In this document: positions 45,067-55,309 of the stretch, piece after piece
Numbering within the stretch: the stretch's first letter is position 1
Layout: each line of letters begins with the position of its first letter
Assembly: GCA_022661535.1 (NCBI GenBank)
Contig: JAKULF010000010.1
Span: 1-64,000, forward strand
Direction: 5' to 3'
Source of the DNA: Eutypa lata
Taxonomy: Eukaryota; Ascomycota; Sordariomycetes; Xylariales; Diatrypaceae
Length of the DNA: 64,000 bases
Notes under the pieces: model-generated
Told to the model about the DNA's origin: nothing
The model's input: only the letters and a program-made list of their open reading frames with translations
Database searches by the model: none
Program-made: the position numbers and the translations under genes

Positions 45067-46739
45067 TTATCGTGTTTTCGCCGTTTTCGCGCCGTCGGGT
45101 TTCTTCTTGTCCTCCTCTTCGCCTATCGCGACAACCGTCATGTCGGACCTGACGCGGAACTCCTGACCTCTCCAATTTACCGTGGCACCAAGCAGGACAG
45201 CCCATGTCCATATGGGGAAGGCCAGACACTCCCTGCCAAGCCATGCCAGGAACCACTGGCCGAAGGGCCGCTTTTCGGCACCGCCGCGGAACGAGCCTCG
45301 GGCGAAAGCAGGGGTATTCTCGTCGATTTCAACGCTCCGCCCCGCGTGTAACCTGGTGAATACCAGCCGGTCCACCAACATCCACAGGGTCACCCCGGAA
45401 AGCCAACAAGCCCAAAGAGCAGACCAGGTCTGGGGGACGCCGAGGACCTCGTGGCACCAGGGGACGGTAGTGAGACCGAAGGAAAGGTAGAAACAGCAGA
45501 CTAGGGACTCGATGGCGTGCTCGACAAGGGTAGCAGCTGGGACGGTCCATTTCCTGGCACGCAACCACCGCACGCGACGAGAGATAAAGGAGGACAAGGA
45601 CATACCGGCGACTGGCTGCACTACGAGATCACCCCATACCAGGGCGTGGTTCGCGAATCCGGGAAGATCAGACCTCCAGAGGAGATCTCCAATGATGTGG
45701 TCTTCGCACATGAAGGACGAAAAGTGATGGAGGCCTTTCGGGAGGGTGGCGTCTCTCCCGGTCAAGATCGGATTGCGCTCGGAGTCGGTAACCTGATCGA
45801 GATGAGATTTTCGAAACATGTTGCTCTTGCCGACGATGCAAGGCGCTATGCAAACGGTGTTAATAGCACCGTAGAACTTAGCGTGTGTCGTAGCCATGAA
45901 CATCTCCTCCAGTCGACCACCTCCATGAACCCAAGAGCGCGATAAAACGGATGAGGGGACATCGACGGTCCCATGAGAATCACTGCCACCAGTAACGGAG
46001 GCTTCAGACAGTAGAGACTGGCCTTCGGAATTGGTGCGACTCATGGAGGTGACAGTATCTACGACCAACGGGAGCTGATGAACAAACTTGTAAGGCTTCA
46101 TCCTCGTTCCGCCTGGGCCATAACCACATAGTCTGTCTACCATGCGACCAGCTACGCCCTTGCCAATCCACACATTGCAATCGATGATCCATATGATGTC
46201 GCCCTTCGCCTCCCTGAATGCACGACTGATGTTTCGAATCTTCGGATTAGGGCCCACGTCGTCCGCATCACGGCTGCCACTGTTGAAAAAGGGGTCTTCG
46301 GCTTCTACATAGATCGTCGTATCAAAACCGGGATAGTCGTCGACTAGCTTGCATAGTGTAGGATATGCTGGATCGTCTTTGGACGAGACGCAGAGGTGGA
46401 TGGCTAGTTTGTCCTTGGGGTAGGAGAGGTGAAAAGTGGCAGCGAGGCATTCGTAGAGACCTGGTTCTAGTCCCCTAGCAGGACGAATGACGGTGATATG
46501 GGGGACTTCATCTTTGGGTAGATCTGGCGAGACAGGCTTCTTCGGGGTCGAAGAGTATGATCGAAAGCTGTAAAGGGATCGAAATCAGTTTCACTTGCCA
46601 AGACGAGACGACATAAACGGATTAGTGGAGTTCAGTCTAGTTAGTCTTACATCTGATATGTGCCAATACTTTGAACGGTTATGACAACACAACCCCAAAT
46701 GAGCCCAATACAGGCCAATGCTTCAAGGAGAGTAACCAT
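45067..46739 (-). CDS. Ceramide glucosyltransferase (GT21)
   Basis: Exons 46739-46651 and 46567-45067 join in phase (GTAAGA donor, TTACAG acceptor) to 529 residues. An N-terminal membrane anchor (ALACIGLIWGCVVITVQSIG) is followed by the GT-A catalytic core: PHITVIRPARGLEPGLYECL, CVSSKDDPA (D1), IIWIIDCNVWIGKG (D2), MCEDHIIGD (D3) and RRVRWLRARKW, the (Q/R)xxRW motif of processive-type transferases. Two or three C-terminal membrane helices follow. The enzyme transfers glucose from UDP-glucose to ceramide at the Golgi/ER, producing glucosylceramide needed for polarity and stress tolerance. All motifs are intact and length matches fungal Gcs. A central low-complexity insertion (SMSRTNSEGQSLLSEASVTG) is variable in the family. 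The 78-bp first-intron boundary is supported by frame. Confidence 0.95.
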
Positions 46740-47200
46740 CAGTATGCAGTGTGTCTAACTCACAGCTATATTCTAGACTAGATGGAAGACAAGAAATCAA
46801 AACTAGAAGAAAGACTCGTGATCACACAACGTAACCACTTCAGCCATGAGAGGGGGCAGAGTGTGGCAAGAGGTAAGGGAGATCTCGAAGGCACGTGATA
46901 ACCCAACCGGCACACAGACGGAAGGCAGTAGAGCTAGAAAGTAGGAGGTAGAAAGTAGAGGGTAGAAAGAGAGAAAAGAATCAAAAGGGGATGGGATAAT
47001 TAAAATAAGATTTCAACATCAGAAATGGTGAGAATATAGTATGGGTGTATGGGTGTATGGGTATATGGTATATGGGTAAGTATATGGGGAATATGTACAA
47101 TAGACAGTGAATATAACACGCCCAAGATTGAAGTCAGGATAGAGATCAGGATGGAGAAAGAAGGGAGGCCTCAACTTTAGAGCAGTCTTTAGGAAGGATG

Positions 47201-47230
47201 ACTGACTGACTGACTGACTGACTGACTGAC
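47201..47230. repeat. (ACTG)n microsatellite
   Basis: Seven and a half perfect ACTG units in the upstream region of the ceramide glucosyltransferase gene. Confidence 0.95.
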
Positions 47231-47968
47231 GGATATAGGTAATAATAGAATGAATGGATGATGATCTAACGGTAATAGGGGATATTGACATCGTCATTTC
47301 CACCCCAGAAACCAGAATTAGAATCCTAAAGGGCACAAGGAGGAGTGATCATGGACCCGAAAGCCAGCTCAACTTTAATTTAAGATTGGTGTTACTATCC
47401 GTTATGTAGCTGACGATAATAATTGTCGACTTTTTCTGGCAGGGATTGAATTAATTCCCTGGTTAAGATCCACTGGAATAAAGAGATTGACCAATCAATT
47501 CTCTTCCTCTTCCCGCTTTCTTCATACAAAAACGGGGATTGACGCAGTAGGTACTGCAGGAGCGCAGAATTGCAGAGGCACAGAGGCACAGCTGACACAC
47601 CTGATTAATTATGTAAACGGAGAATATGAATTTGTATATTTCCGTGTCTGTCTGTGGGCAGTCTGCAGTCCGCATGTATACATTGAGTGACAACATACCA
47701 ACAATCTACTTCAAGGCTAATAACTACCTTTATGTAAGCGTGGTAAGCGTGATAAGCGTATGTATGTAATACGCTTAATGCCCGCCCTGGCTGCCCTCCT
47801 GCCCGCGTAAGGCGTAACAAATACGTGTATGCGGAAGTCGGATAGGTAGTCGGCGGGTCTTAGCCCGGAGCCAGCAGCCTAGCAGCCTTGCCTAAGCAGG
47901 TAGGTATGAGGTAGTTAAAGGAATTTTAACTGTCTTTATTACTAACTGATAATTAACAAAAGGTCAAC

Positions 47969-47987
47969 CCCACTGCCCCATCATCCT
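47969..47987 (+). repeat. 19-bp direct repeat, left copy
   Basis: CCCACTGCCCCATCATCCT occurs here and again at 48454-48472, bracketing about 470 bp of AT-rich DNA. The exact match extends 19 bp. It may be the remains of terminal or target-site duplication of a small mobile element. Confidence 0.8.
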
Positions 47988-48084
47988 TGTATATAATTTA
48001 TTTATTTACTTATGGGCATCGCTAGGCTTAAAGGTTTAAGCGGTCGCTTTTTTAACAAGGGATTATATTTTGCTGATACTATTT

Positions 48085-48165
48085 GTTACTTTAATACAAG
48101 ATAACGGGAATCGAACCCGTTTAATACTAATATAATCCCGCGGATTTCTAGGGCAATAGCCCTTT
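48085..48165 (-). other. tRNA-like (B-box) remnant, possible SINE head
   Basis: On the minus strand CGGGTTCGATTCCCG at 48105-48119 is a perfect T-arm and pol III B box. A GGGCTATTGCCC segment lies about 44 nt upstream (48148-48162), where an A box would sit, but matches its consensus only partly. No 5' acceptor strand pairs with the sequence 3' of the T arm, so this is not an intact tRNA gene. It sits inside AT-rich DNA bracketed by a direct repeat, which fits a decayed tRNA-derived SINE or a tRNA relic. Confidence 0.45.
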
Positions 48166-48453
48166 TATTAAGGTATTTATTTAGCGATTAAGGCCGTACG
48201 AACGTAGCTTTACGTCCGAATCATCCAATTAAAACTTAAATTCCCACGTAGTCGTAATACATAGCTAATGAAGCTAATGGAGCCAATGTGCCAATGTGCC
48301 ATTTTCCTTCGTCCGAAGTATTAATACTTAGCACTTCCCATCCGGGTCGCAAATTTTATGCTTAATATGCCAAGTCGTCGCCCACCATTATATTGCTACC
48401 TTAATAAATGACTTAATTACGGAATGAACAGTTTAACCACTTGCCCAGGTGGG

Positions 48454-48472
48454 CCCACTGCCCCATCATCCT
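48454..48472 (+). repeat. 19-bp direct repeat, right copy
   Basis: Identical to 47969-47987, same orientation, 485 bp downstream. Confidence 0.8.
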
Positions 48473-49332
48473 GGGGTTCCATATTCAAATATTGGAGTTC
48501 AGTTCCGTCGCTTAAACCATTCATTTTTCGTACTTCGTAATCCATGCCCAATGTGTAGCAGCGTCTGAGTATAACTAATGGTAGCCCTGGAGCATTGCAG
48601 AATGCCCATGCGTGCCCCACCATTACCTAACCAACATACATGTATGTACTACATTGCTAGGTACCTGTTAGTGGACCCAGTGGACCTCTTCAGAGCTCCA
48701 TCCATGCGCCCGGGCACGTTCGGCGTTCCGGAATCTTTAGATCTTCCGTTCACAACCCAAACCATTGGAATTTTTTTGGCTAAGGAAAATTTCTTTCCCT
48801 ACCTGCCTACCTTTGAACTTTACTTCAAAGTCTGGCAGTCAAAATAGTTATCTCTCCAGCTTCCAATATGAGGATGTACAGAGATTTCCCCAATGGTCTA
48901 CTACGTACACCAACATAGTCATACTTTAGGCTAGGTTGTGCTATTTGGATACAGCTAGAGGTACATCGATATCAAGCTTGCTCACTATCACAGCGTCGAA
49001 TGGACTGGTTAACTGACCTCTTGGAATATCCATTCAATCTGTAAGTTATCTTCTCTTCATACCTTGCTTGAACTCCATTTCCTCTCCCCCTCCTTCCCTC
49101 CGTGTGTACAATCGTAGGCGAGCTTGCTTCCTACTTCGACGTACACAGGAACATCGCGGTGATGACAGATTATATTCGTTCTTAGAGATGAAATACTCTC
49201 CATGAGTGTGACTTATAGACTACAACGGTATCTGAGCGATCTTGCAAATTACCATTTGTTTATTTGACCTTCAAGCTTTAGTTTACTTATGAACTAACTC
49301 GTCAAAGTAGACCAGGATGAAGCAGAGAAGCA

Positions 49333-51024
49333 ATGGCGACTTCAATTGACTCATCTACCCCACCCGCCTTATCACAAGGGGGTGTCTCCCAACCGTCTGC
49401 GACAGCAACAGCGACAGCGGTATCCACTACGGAGGGACAAGTAGCTACGAAGCCTAATGCTGCTCGCCCTGCCACTCCGAGAGGACCGTCTATTCATCAA
49501 ATATATGCTCTGCCTGTGCCTCTTCGCACCTATCCGTTACCTACCTTCTATCCGAGTAACCCACTCTCGCTGTTCCATGTCTTGTACACATGGTTAAGCC
49601 AAGTTATCTCCCCTCCTGCCTCGGAGCCTTCGACTGTACATCAAGCCGTGTGGTCTGCAAAGACAAGGTCCGTTCATGTGACAGATGCGAAGTCTATCCG
49701 CGCCCTGTGGGAGCAGGGTTTCTTTGGAAAAGGAAGCTACAGTAGAAGTGAGCCAAATTGGCTTAAACGTGAACAAGCTCGAAGGGGAAAGACCGCTGAA
49801 CAGGTAGCCGAAGAGTATACCAATAAGAGAAGAGAAGAACGGAAGCTGATGAAGTGGGATCGGGCACGAAAGGAACAAGAGGCCATTCAAAGGACCAAAC
49901 AGCAAGAAGCTTGGGTTGCTCCCGTTGGTCCCCTAGAATTATTGGCCTTACCGAATTCCTTGCAGGACGTAGCAGCTATTGTAATTGGTGCAGTGAACGA
50001 TATCTTACCTACCCAGGAGAAGACGGCTCTTTCGTCGGAAGACTTAGGCTCACCCCAGGATACCTCTCCGGGGGATGTAACAAAACAGCCGAACGGTATC
50101 ATTCCGTCTAGAGGGGCTTTAACCAAGGTCAATGGCATTCCTTCGACTATCGAGGAAGATGGCACTGCATTCCCTACATTGAATGGCGACACACCTGGTC
50201 CACAGACCCCATTAGATGATGTTTCAACATCTTCAAGCGGTAAGAGAAGAAAGAGTGTGCGTTTCTCGCCGAAAGTCCAATCCACAACCTTTTTACTGTC
50301 AGACCCTCCAAGCCCTATTCCGGGATTGTTGGGGAATGACAAGGGAGTCGATCGTTCTGTTTCCAACGGTAACCCTCTACTCTCGGGACCACCAGATGTC
50401 CCAATGGGAACAGGCCCTGCTTCGGACAAGAATGCTTCCGGAAGTAGTACAGAGACATCTATCGCTATTGTGGACAAAGAGCATCTTCAACTTATACCAG
50501 AAGAAGCCTTCTACCTCTCTTTTGCTTTAGGTGCCATCTCTGTTCTAGACCCCACCACTCAAAGCGCTCTCAGCGTCCAGGATCTCTTTGAACGGTTCCG
50601 GCAGTTTTCTTACTTTCCCCCACGTATGACAGGTCTACAGCCGGACGACCCCTTTCTACTCAATTATGTTGTCTATCATCACTTCCGTTCTCTAGGTTGG
50701 ATTGTGAGACCTGGGATCAAATTTGGTGTCGATTGGCTCTTGTACCACCGTGGGCCCGTCTTCTCCCATGCAGAATTTGCCCTGATTGTCTTTCCCGCCT
50801 TTACAGATCCCCGCTGGGAAGGGCGGGAACCTCCGCAGAGATCTTGGCACTGGTTGCACGGCATCAACCGTGTGCAATCTACAGCCCTTAAAACACTGGT
50901 TATGATTTATGTCGACGTTCCGCCACCGTGTGATGATGAAATGGATGTGGCTACGACGTTGAAACGATATCGGGTTCGGGAGTTTATCATTAAGAGATGG
51001 TTGAGCAATCGGAATAGGGATTGA
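49333..51024 (+). CDS. SEN2: tRNA-splicing endonuclease catalytic subunit Sen2
   Basis: Single exon, 563 residues. The N-terminal part (IYALPVPLRTYPLPTFYPSN, then AVWSAKTRSVHVTD, LWEQGFFGKGSYSRSEPNW) is typical of Sen2, followed by a charged coiled stretch (RREERKLMKWDRARKEQEA) and a long disordered, Ser/Pro-rich middle. The C-terminal endonuclease fold holds the catalytic triad: Tyr471 (YHRGP), His479 (FSHAEFALIV) and Lys520 (STALKTLVMIYVDV). YHHFRSLGWIVRPGIKFGVD precedes it. Sen2 cleaves the 5' splice site of intron-containing pre-tRNAs in a complex with Sen34, Sen15 and Sen54. All three residues are present, so it should be active. The gene ends 281 bp from the convergent MFS gene. Confidence 0.95.
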   Translation: MATSIDSSTPPALSQGGVSQPSATATATAVSTTEGQVATKPNAARPATPRGPSIHQIYALPVPLRTYPLPTFYPSNPLSLFHVLYTWLSQVISPPASEPSTVHQAVWSAKTRSVHVTDAKSIRALWEQGFFGKGSYSRSEPNWLKREQARRGKTAEQVAEEYTNKRREERKLMKWDRARKEQEAIQRTKQQEAWVAPVGPLELLALPNSLQDVAAIVIGAVNDILPTQEKTALSSEDLGSPQDTSPGDVTKQPNGIIPSRGALTKVNGIPSTIEEDGTAFPTLNGDTPGPQTPLDDVSTSSSGKRRKSVRFSPKVQSTTFLLSDPPSPIPGLLGNDKGVDRSVSNGNPLLSGPPDVPMGTGPASDKNASGSSTETSIAIVDKEHLQLIPEEAFYLSFALGAISVLDPTTQSALSVQDLFERFRQFSYFPPRMTGLQPDDPFLLNYVVYHHFRSLGWIVRPGIKFGVDWLLYHRGPVFSHAEFALIVFPAFTDPRWEGREPPQRSWHWLHGINRVQSTALKTLVMIYVDVPPPCDDEMDVATTLKRYRVREFIIKRWLSNRNRD

Positions 51025-51308
51025 GAAAGCCCTCGGGGGTTGAGCATAGGGCAGCATAACATGGCGTCTCGGATGGTGATTTAGATGGGCTCTGTGTACC
51101 ACCACTTCTTACCTTGGTCTATTTTTGAGACGGCCTCGGATGTATTATACGATCTACTCGGAGCTGCTAATGATGCAGTTGAACACGCATTAACATGATA
51201 CCCCATTCAATTATATTGATTTTTTCTACAATGATCCTGATGTACGAAGTATGTCCATAAGTACATATTGACATGTCCAACTCCAGATGTAGGTACCCAC
51301 CCATAATA

Positions 51309-52940
51309 TCACGTGCCGCCCTCATCATCACTACTTGCCGCTTCCCCTAGCTCCGCCTTTCTCTCGCTCTGCGGCGGCAAATACCTCGTCGCAATCGTAA
51401 AACCCACCGCCAAAGCCGTCAACACGACCCAGACGAGATAACCCCCCAGGATCTGTGTCCTCGCGCCCACAGCAAACAAACTAGCAAACAGCGCGGGCGA
51501 GAACGACCGCAGCGCGCTCGCCCCCGTCAACGCCACCGCATTCAGGGTACTCAAGCTCTCGGGGTTAGGCGACGCATCGTTGAGGGCGAGCTGCGCGCCC
51601 GTGAACGCCATGCTCACCCCCGGGCCGAGCATCAAGCAGACCGGGACCAGAGCCCAGAACGCGCCCCTCGCCGCGTCCGTATCGATCCGCAGCACGGCGT
51701 TGAAAGCCGGCATCATGGCCATGAAGAACGGGTACGCGACCCCGCAGGCCCGCATCACGCCGTTGGTGCCGAGGCGCCGCTGCAACGGCGGGAAGACCAG
51801 TAGGAGCCAGATCGCTTGCGAGAGGCCTGTTAGTCCCATGAAGAGGGAGATTTGGAGCGGGCTGAACCCGAGTCCTCCGAGGGACGGCCGCGTGAACCAG
51901 AAGATCGGCACGATGGCTGTGTAGGCGAATGCGAGGAACATTACGTGCGCGTAGTTGTAGAGCACGATGGCTACGCCCGGGGAACGGATGAGGGCTGAGA
52001 TTGTATGCGGTTTGGGTTTGGTGGTGAGTTGTGAGGACGAGTTGGTATCGTCGTTGTCGTTATTGTCGTTGTCACGACTACTAGTCTTCTTGAAGAGACG
52101 CAGGCGCTTCCTCCTCAGCTCATCCGGCAGCGTCTCCTCTACGAACAGCGCACTCGTCGCCACGGCCGTCAACCCGATGCACCCCACCACAATACTCGAC
52201 AGCGCATACGGGTAGTTCTCAAAGAACAGCACACCGCCGAACGCCCAGGGATACTGCCCAGCGGGATCCGCCAGCGCGCCACCAATCAGCGGCCCCGCGA
52301 AGAGACCCAGATTGCCCGCGAACGCAAACCAACTGAAACTGCGCGCCTGGGTGCTCGGCGTACTATGCTCGGCGATCATGGTGCGGATGGTAACAATAGT
52401 CCCCGAGAAGACGCCCGCCGCGCACCGGAACAAGATCATCTGCCAGACGGTTCTTGCCAGACCAAACAGCGAGACGGCGACGCTGAGCCCGACCAGCGAC
52501 GCGACGAGCACGGGCTTGCGGCCCAGCCGGTCGGCCGCGCGCCCCCAGAGCAGCATCACCAGCATTTGGGTTAGGCTGAAGAGCGACTCGATGAGCCCGC
52601 TGTAGAACCCCACGTCGGCGTCGGGCAGGGACCCGTTCTCCTGCACCATTTGGTTGATGTACGGGAAGATGGAGAAGAAGGCTATAGGCTCTATTAGGCG
52701 CGCGTAGCAGAGGAGGAAGATCTGGCGTTTGGGGAGGGGCTTGTCTTCTCCTCCTCTTCCTGCTGCTGGTTGCGGGGGTGTCGTGGTGATGGTGCCTTCT
52801 GGGTCTGTTTCTGGTATGGGCATGGGCGCTACTGTTGTGAGTAAGGGCGTGGTCTCGCTGGCTCCGTAGAACCCATCCTCGTTTTCTGAAGACGGCTTTT
52901 GAGAGCCACCGGCTTTGGGGTTTGTCCCGTTGAACGTCAT
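51309..52940 (-). CDS. MFS transporter, DHA1/ZIFL-like
   Basis: Single exon, 543 residues. A 70-residue hydrophilic Pro/Thr-rich N-terminus with ETTPLL, a likely vacuolar or endosomal dileucine-type signal, precedes twelve membrane helices. Motif A is GRAADRLGRKPVLV between helices 2 and 3, and RCAAGVFSGTIVTIRTMIAE follows in helices 4-5. The central loop is Asn/Asp-rich (DNDNNDNDDTNSSSQ). The overall pattern matches fungal DHA1 drug:H+ antiporters related to plant zinc-induced facilitator-like proteins and yeast YCR023C. Substrate unknown. Codons are strongly GC-ending. The gene converges on SEN2. Confidence 0.88.
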   Translation of the reverse strand: MTFNGTNPKAGGSQKPSSENEDGFYGASETTPLLTTVAPMPIPETDPEGTITTTPPQPAAGRGGEDKPLPKRQIFLLCYARLIEPIAFFSIFPYINQMVQENGSLPDADVGFYSGLIESLFSLTQMLVMLLWGRAADRLGRKPVLVASLVGLSVAVSLFGLARTVWQMILFRCAAGVFSGTIVTIRTMIAEHSTPSTQARSFSWFAFAGNLGLFAGPLIGGALADPAGQYPWAFGGVLFFENYPYALSSIVVGCIGLTAVATSALFVEETLPDELRRKRLRLFKKTSSRDNDNNDNDDTNSSSQLTTKPKPHTISALIRSPGVAIVLYNYAHVMFLAFAYTAIVPIFWFTRPSLGGLGFSPLQISLFMGLTGLSQAIWLLLVFPPLQRRLGTNGVMRACGVAYPFFMAMMPAFNAVLRIDTDAARGAFWALVPVCLMLGPGVSMAFTGAQLALNDASPNPESLSTLNAVALTGASALRSFSPALFASLFAVGARTQILGGYLVWVVLTALAVGFTIATRYLPPQSERKAELGEAASSDDEGGT

Positions 52941-54462
52941 CGTGAGATATCAGTAGCACTGAGTCTGCTGTGGGTGTTTTAAGAGAACAATATATCCAAC
53001 GGCCCAGGTGTAAGACGAAGACGTAGGTATGAAGGCCCTTAAATATCACGCATGCATTTTACATCAAGTTAAGACGCCCGACTGCGGACTGTGTGTAACC
53101 TAATGCAGTGGTAGTGACAATGATGGCGGTGCTGGTGGTGGTGGTGGTGGTTGGTCTACGCCAGCTTATCAGCCTAGTTAGAGGTGTAGGCAAATAACTG
53201 CATACGAATTGCGCGATCAAAAGACGCTCCAACTACCTATAAGGATTGATTGATAATAGATAAAGCCAGGGGGTGTCGTGAGGTTGCATTTTACGTACAG
53301 GGGGAGGATGGCTTCGGTGGCTGGGTGGGAACGCTCGCCCGGGAAAATTGGGTTTACTGCAGTTAAGCTTTTTATAGCCCCCTCCCCCCCTGCTAGGCAA
53401 GGTTGATCTGATCCACCGCTCGGCGCCGCCCTGGCAGCCCTGGCGTTGAACTTAGACACCGCCAATTGGAGTTCAAGTTTAGAGGACCACCTAACTACGT
53501 ACACGAGACGACTTCAAGAGCGTCATATTATCTCCGTGATGTGTCCTTTTGTCTTACGTTTCGTCTCTCTTGGGACACCTAACTTCCGTTTCGATAATAC
53601 CACTTGCCTGTGGTACCGAAGTACTACGTTATAGCTACCTATATACGTAATCTGCTCATGAAGGCCGGGTCGCGATTCTACGAGGATTTCATGATATATA
53701 GTACGTAGGTAGGTAAGATAAGGTAACATTCTCTGGTCGTACAGTTGCACACAAGACGATATTCGAGAACGATAATTAAACTCGTGGCATGTCTCACAAT
53801 TGCCCCTCGAATGTGAATCGTTGTCCTAGGTTAGACAGTGACCTGTGTCCGGGACGGGTTAATTCAACTTCTTTGGCAACCTAGCCTCAATGCCCACACG
53901 AAATAGATAAGTGTCAAGTCCATAGAACATCGATAGGCCTCCTCTTCGTAATACAGGTATGCCTGATGTTCTATCTAGTATAGGTGAGAATGTCTCTGGA
54001 TAGGTCGCTAGTGGTTCTCCTGTTTACGTCGAAATCCAAAGAGACACTCTCTTTCAGTCCTTTCCGTGATAATGGAATCCCCCATTGGGCTCCCCATCAG
54101 CCTTGATAACCATGCCTTTGTTCTGCCTTTGTTTAATAGAAGTCGGGAACAAAACCTATTGTTCATGCCACCCTTTGATATATCAAAGAACCACAGAATC
54201 CGATTGTCTCATAGGCGGTCTAGACTAGACTGCACTTGGGAACGACATCAAAGAGACCTACGACCAAGCTAATTTAGTGAGCTCGTGTGAAATCGTATAA
54301 GAAGCCCGTACACATCACTGCAATGCCAGATTGGAATCATCGGCAGGCCACTCCTTCAGCACCCCCAAGAGTTCAACAGTGTCAGAGACCCTGAACTCGC
54401 GTCGTTCACTCCCAGACATTCGCTTCCAACCCCTGAAACAAGAAAAAAACACAGTAGACACG
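52941..54462. other. Intergenic region, about 1.5 kb
   Basis: MFS promoter on the left with a (GGT)n microsatellite at about 53133-53152; upstream region of a small gene on the right. No other gene recognised. Confidence 0.5.
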
Positions 54463-54825
54463 ATGCCTACCTTCATCACCGAGGAGCAGTTCAGCTGCGG
54501 TCACGGCTTTGAGATTTTCCACCAACGCACGGGTGATGATGAGTACGTCATCACCGAGACGCTGCCGGTGCCTATCCGATGCCTGAGTTGCATCTGTCAG
54601 GAGCTCCTAGACTCTTCGGTGGACGGTATCCCGTACATCTCCCGTCGTCGAGCTGCTGAACTTCACATGCACTTCAAGGTGCTGAGACGCGGGGGCATGT
54701 ACGGTCAGTTGCAGATGGTGAAGTATCAGGTCCTGGAGCCCAGCAACGTGGATGAGTTCCGGGCTGGGGTTCTCGGGCTCGCTGGGTTCCCGGAGATCAA
54801 AGCCCGGTTTGTTGCTGCGTGGTAG
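54463..54825 (+). CDS. Small hypothetical protein with Cys/His N-terminus
   Basis: A 120-residue single-exon frame. The ATG at 54463 (MPTFITEEQFSCGHGFEIF) was chosen because upstream codons in the open frame contain no ATG. The N-terminal half has Cys-Gly-His (residues 12-14) and CLSCICQE, a spacing that could bind zinc, and the rest is a mixed alpha/beta segment with ELHMHFKVLRRGGMYGQLQ. No signal peptide or membrane helix. I do not recognise a family. Natural composition and a defined start make it likely real, but nothing confirms expression. Confidence 0.6.
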   Translation: MPTFITEEQFSCGHGFEIFHQRTGDDEYVITETLPVPIRCLSCICQELLDSSVDGIPYISRRRAAELHMHFKVLRRGGMYGQLQMVKYQVLEPSNVDEFRAGVLGLAGFPEIKARFVAAW

Positions 54826-55309
54826 GTAGGTTGATAGATACCTAGAGGTAAAAGGCTTGGTGGTGGGGTAGGAGATCTGAACACGACGAGTCAAAGGAAA
54901 TGAAAAGAAAAGGTAAGTCGTTCGTTAGAGATTATTTAGAGAATATACCTCATCATATACCTCCATATTAATAAGACCTCACTTGTATCTATACTCATGC
55001 ACCTGGTTTTAAGTGATATCCTATGTATAGAAGGTGTACCTACTTACGTTCAGAATAGGGGGGACGGTCACTACGTAAGTGTGGGGCACACAAACTGTAT
55101 AAAAAACTGTCTAAAGCGACATCGGACCCCGCACTAAAAAGTTCTAATATGACCAATATTCATACAAAAGTGGATTTTCGTCTTATCTTGGGCGATAGAT
55201 AATGGAAGGCTTCGTCTTGACGTCGTTTTATTATTTGACTTATACACGAGGTAAACGTCGAAAACAAACTCCCAATTGAATCAATTAGGTCCCCTAAATC
55301 ACAGTCGTC
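54826..55309. promoter_or_regulatory. ARG4 upstream region
   Basis: About 480 bp before the ARG4 start. It contains a TTGACTTAT stretch near 55233-55242, one base off the cross-pathway (CpcA/Gcn4) site TGACTCA, and no perfect site. No other gene seen. Confidence 0.5.

Larger units (their letters stand above)
46740..49332. other. Gene-poor region, about 2.6 kb
   Basis: Intergenic between divergent ceramide glucosyltransferase and SEN2. It carries an (ACTG)n microsatellite at 47201-47230, an AT-rich mutated-looking segment at about 47930-48440 with a tRNA-like remnant, and a 19-bp direct repeat at its two sides. CACGTG occurs at about 46893-46898 near the glucosyltransferase promoter. No coding gene is supportable. 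Confidence 0.55.

Noticed and set aside
48085..48165. Intact tRNA gene
   Set aside because: Only the T arm is perfect; no acceptor stem, D arm or anticodon arm folds around it.
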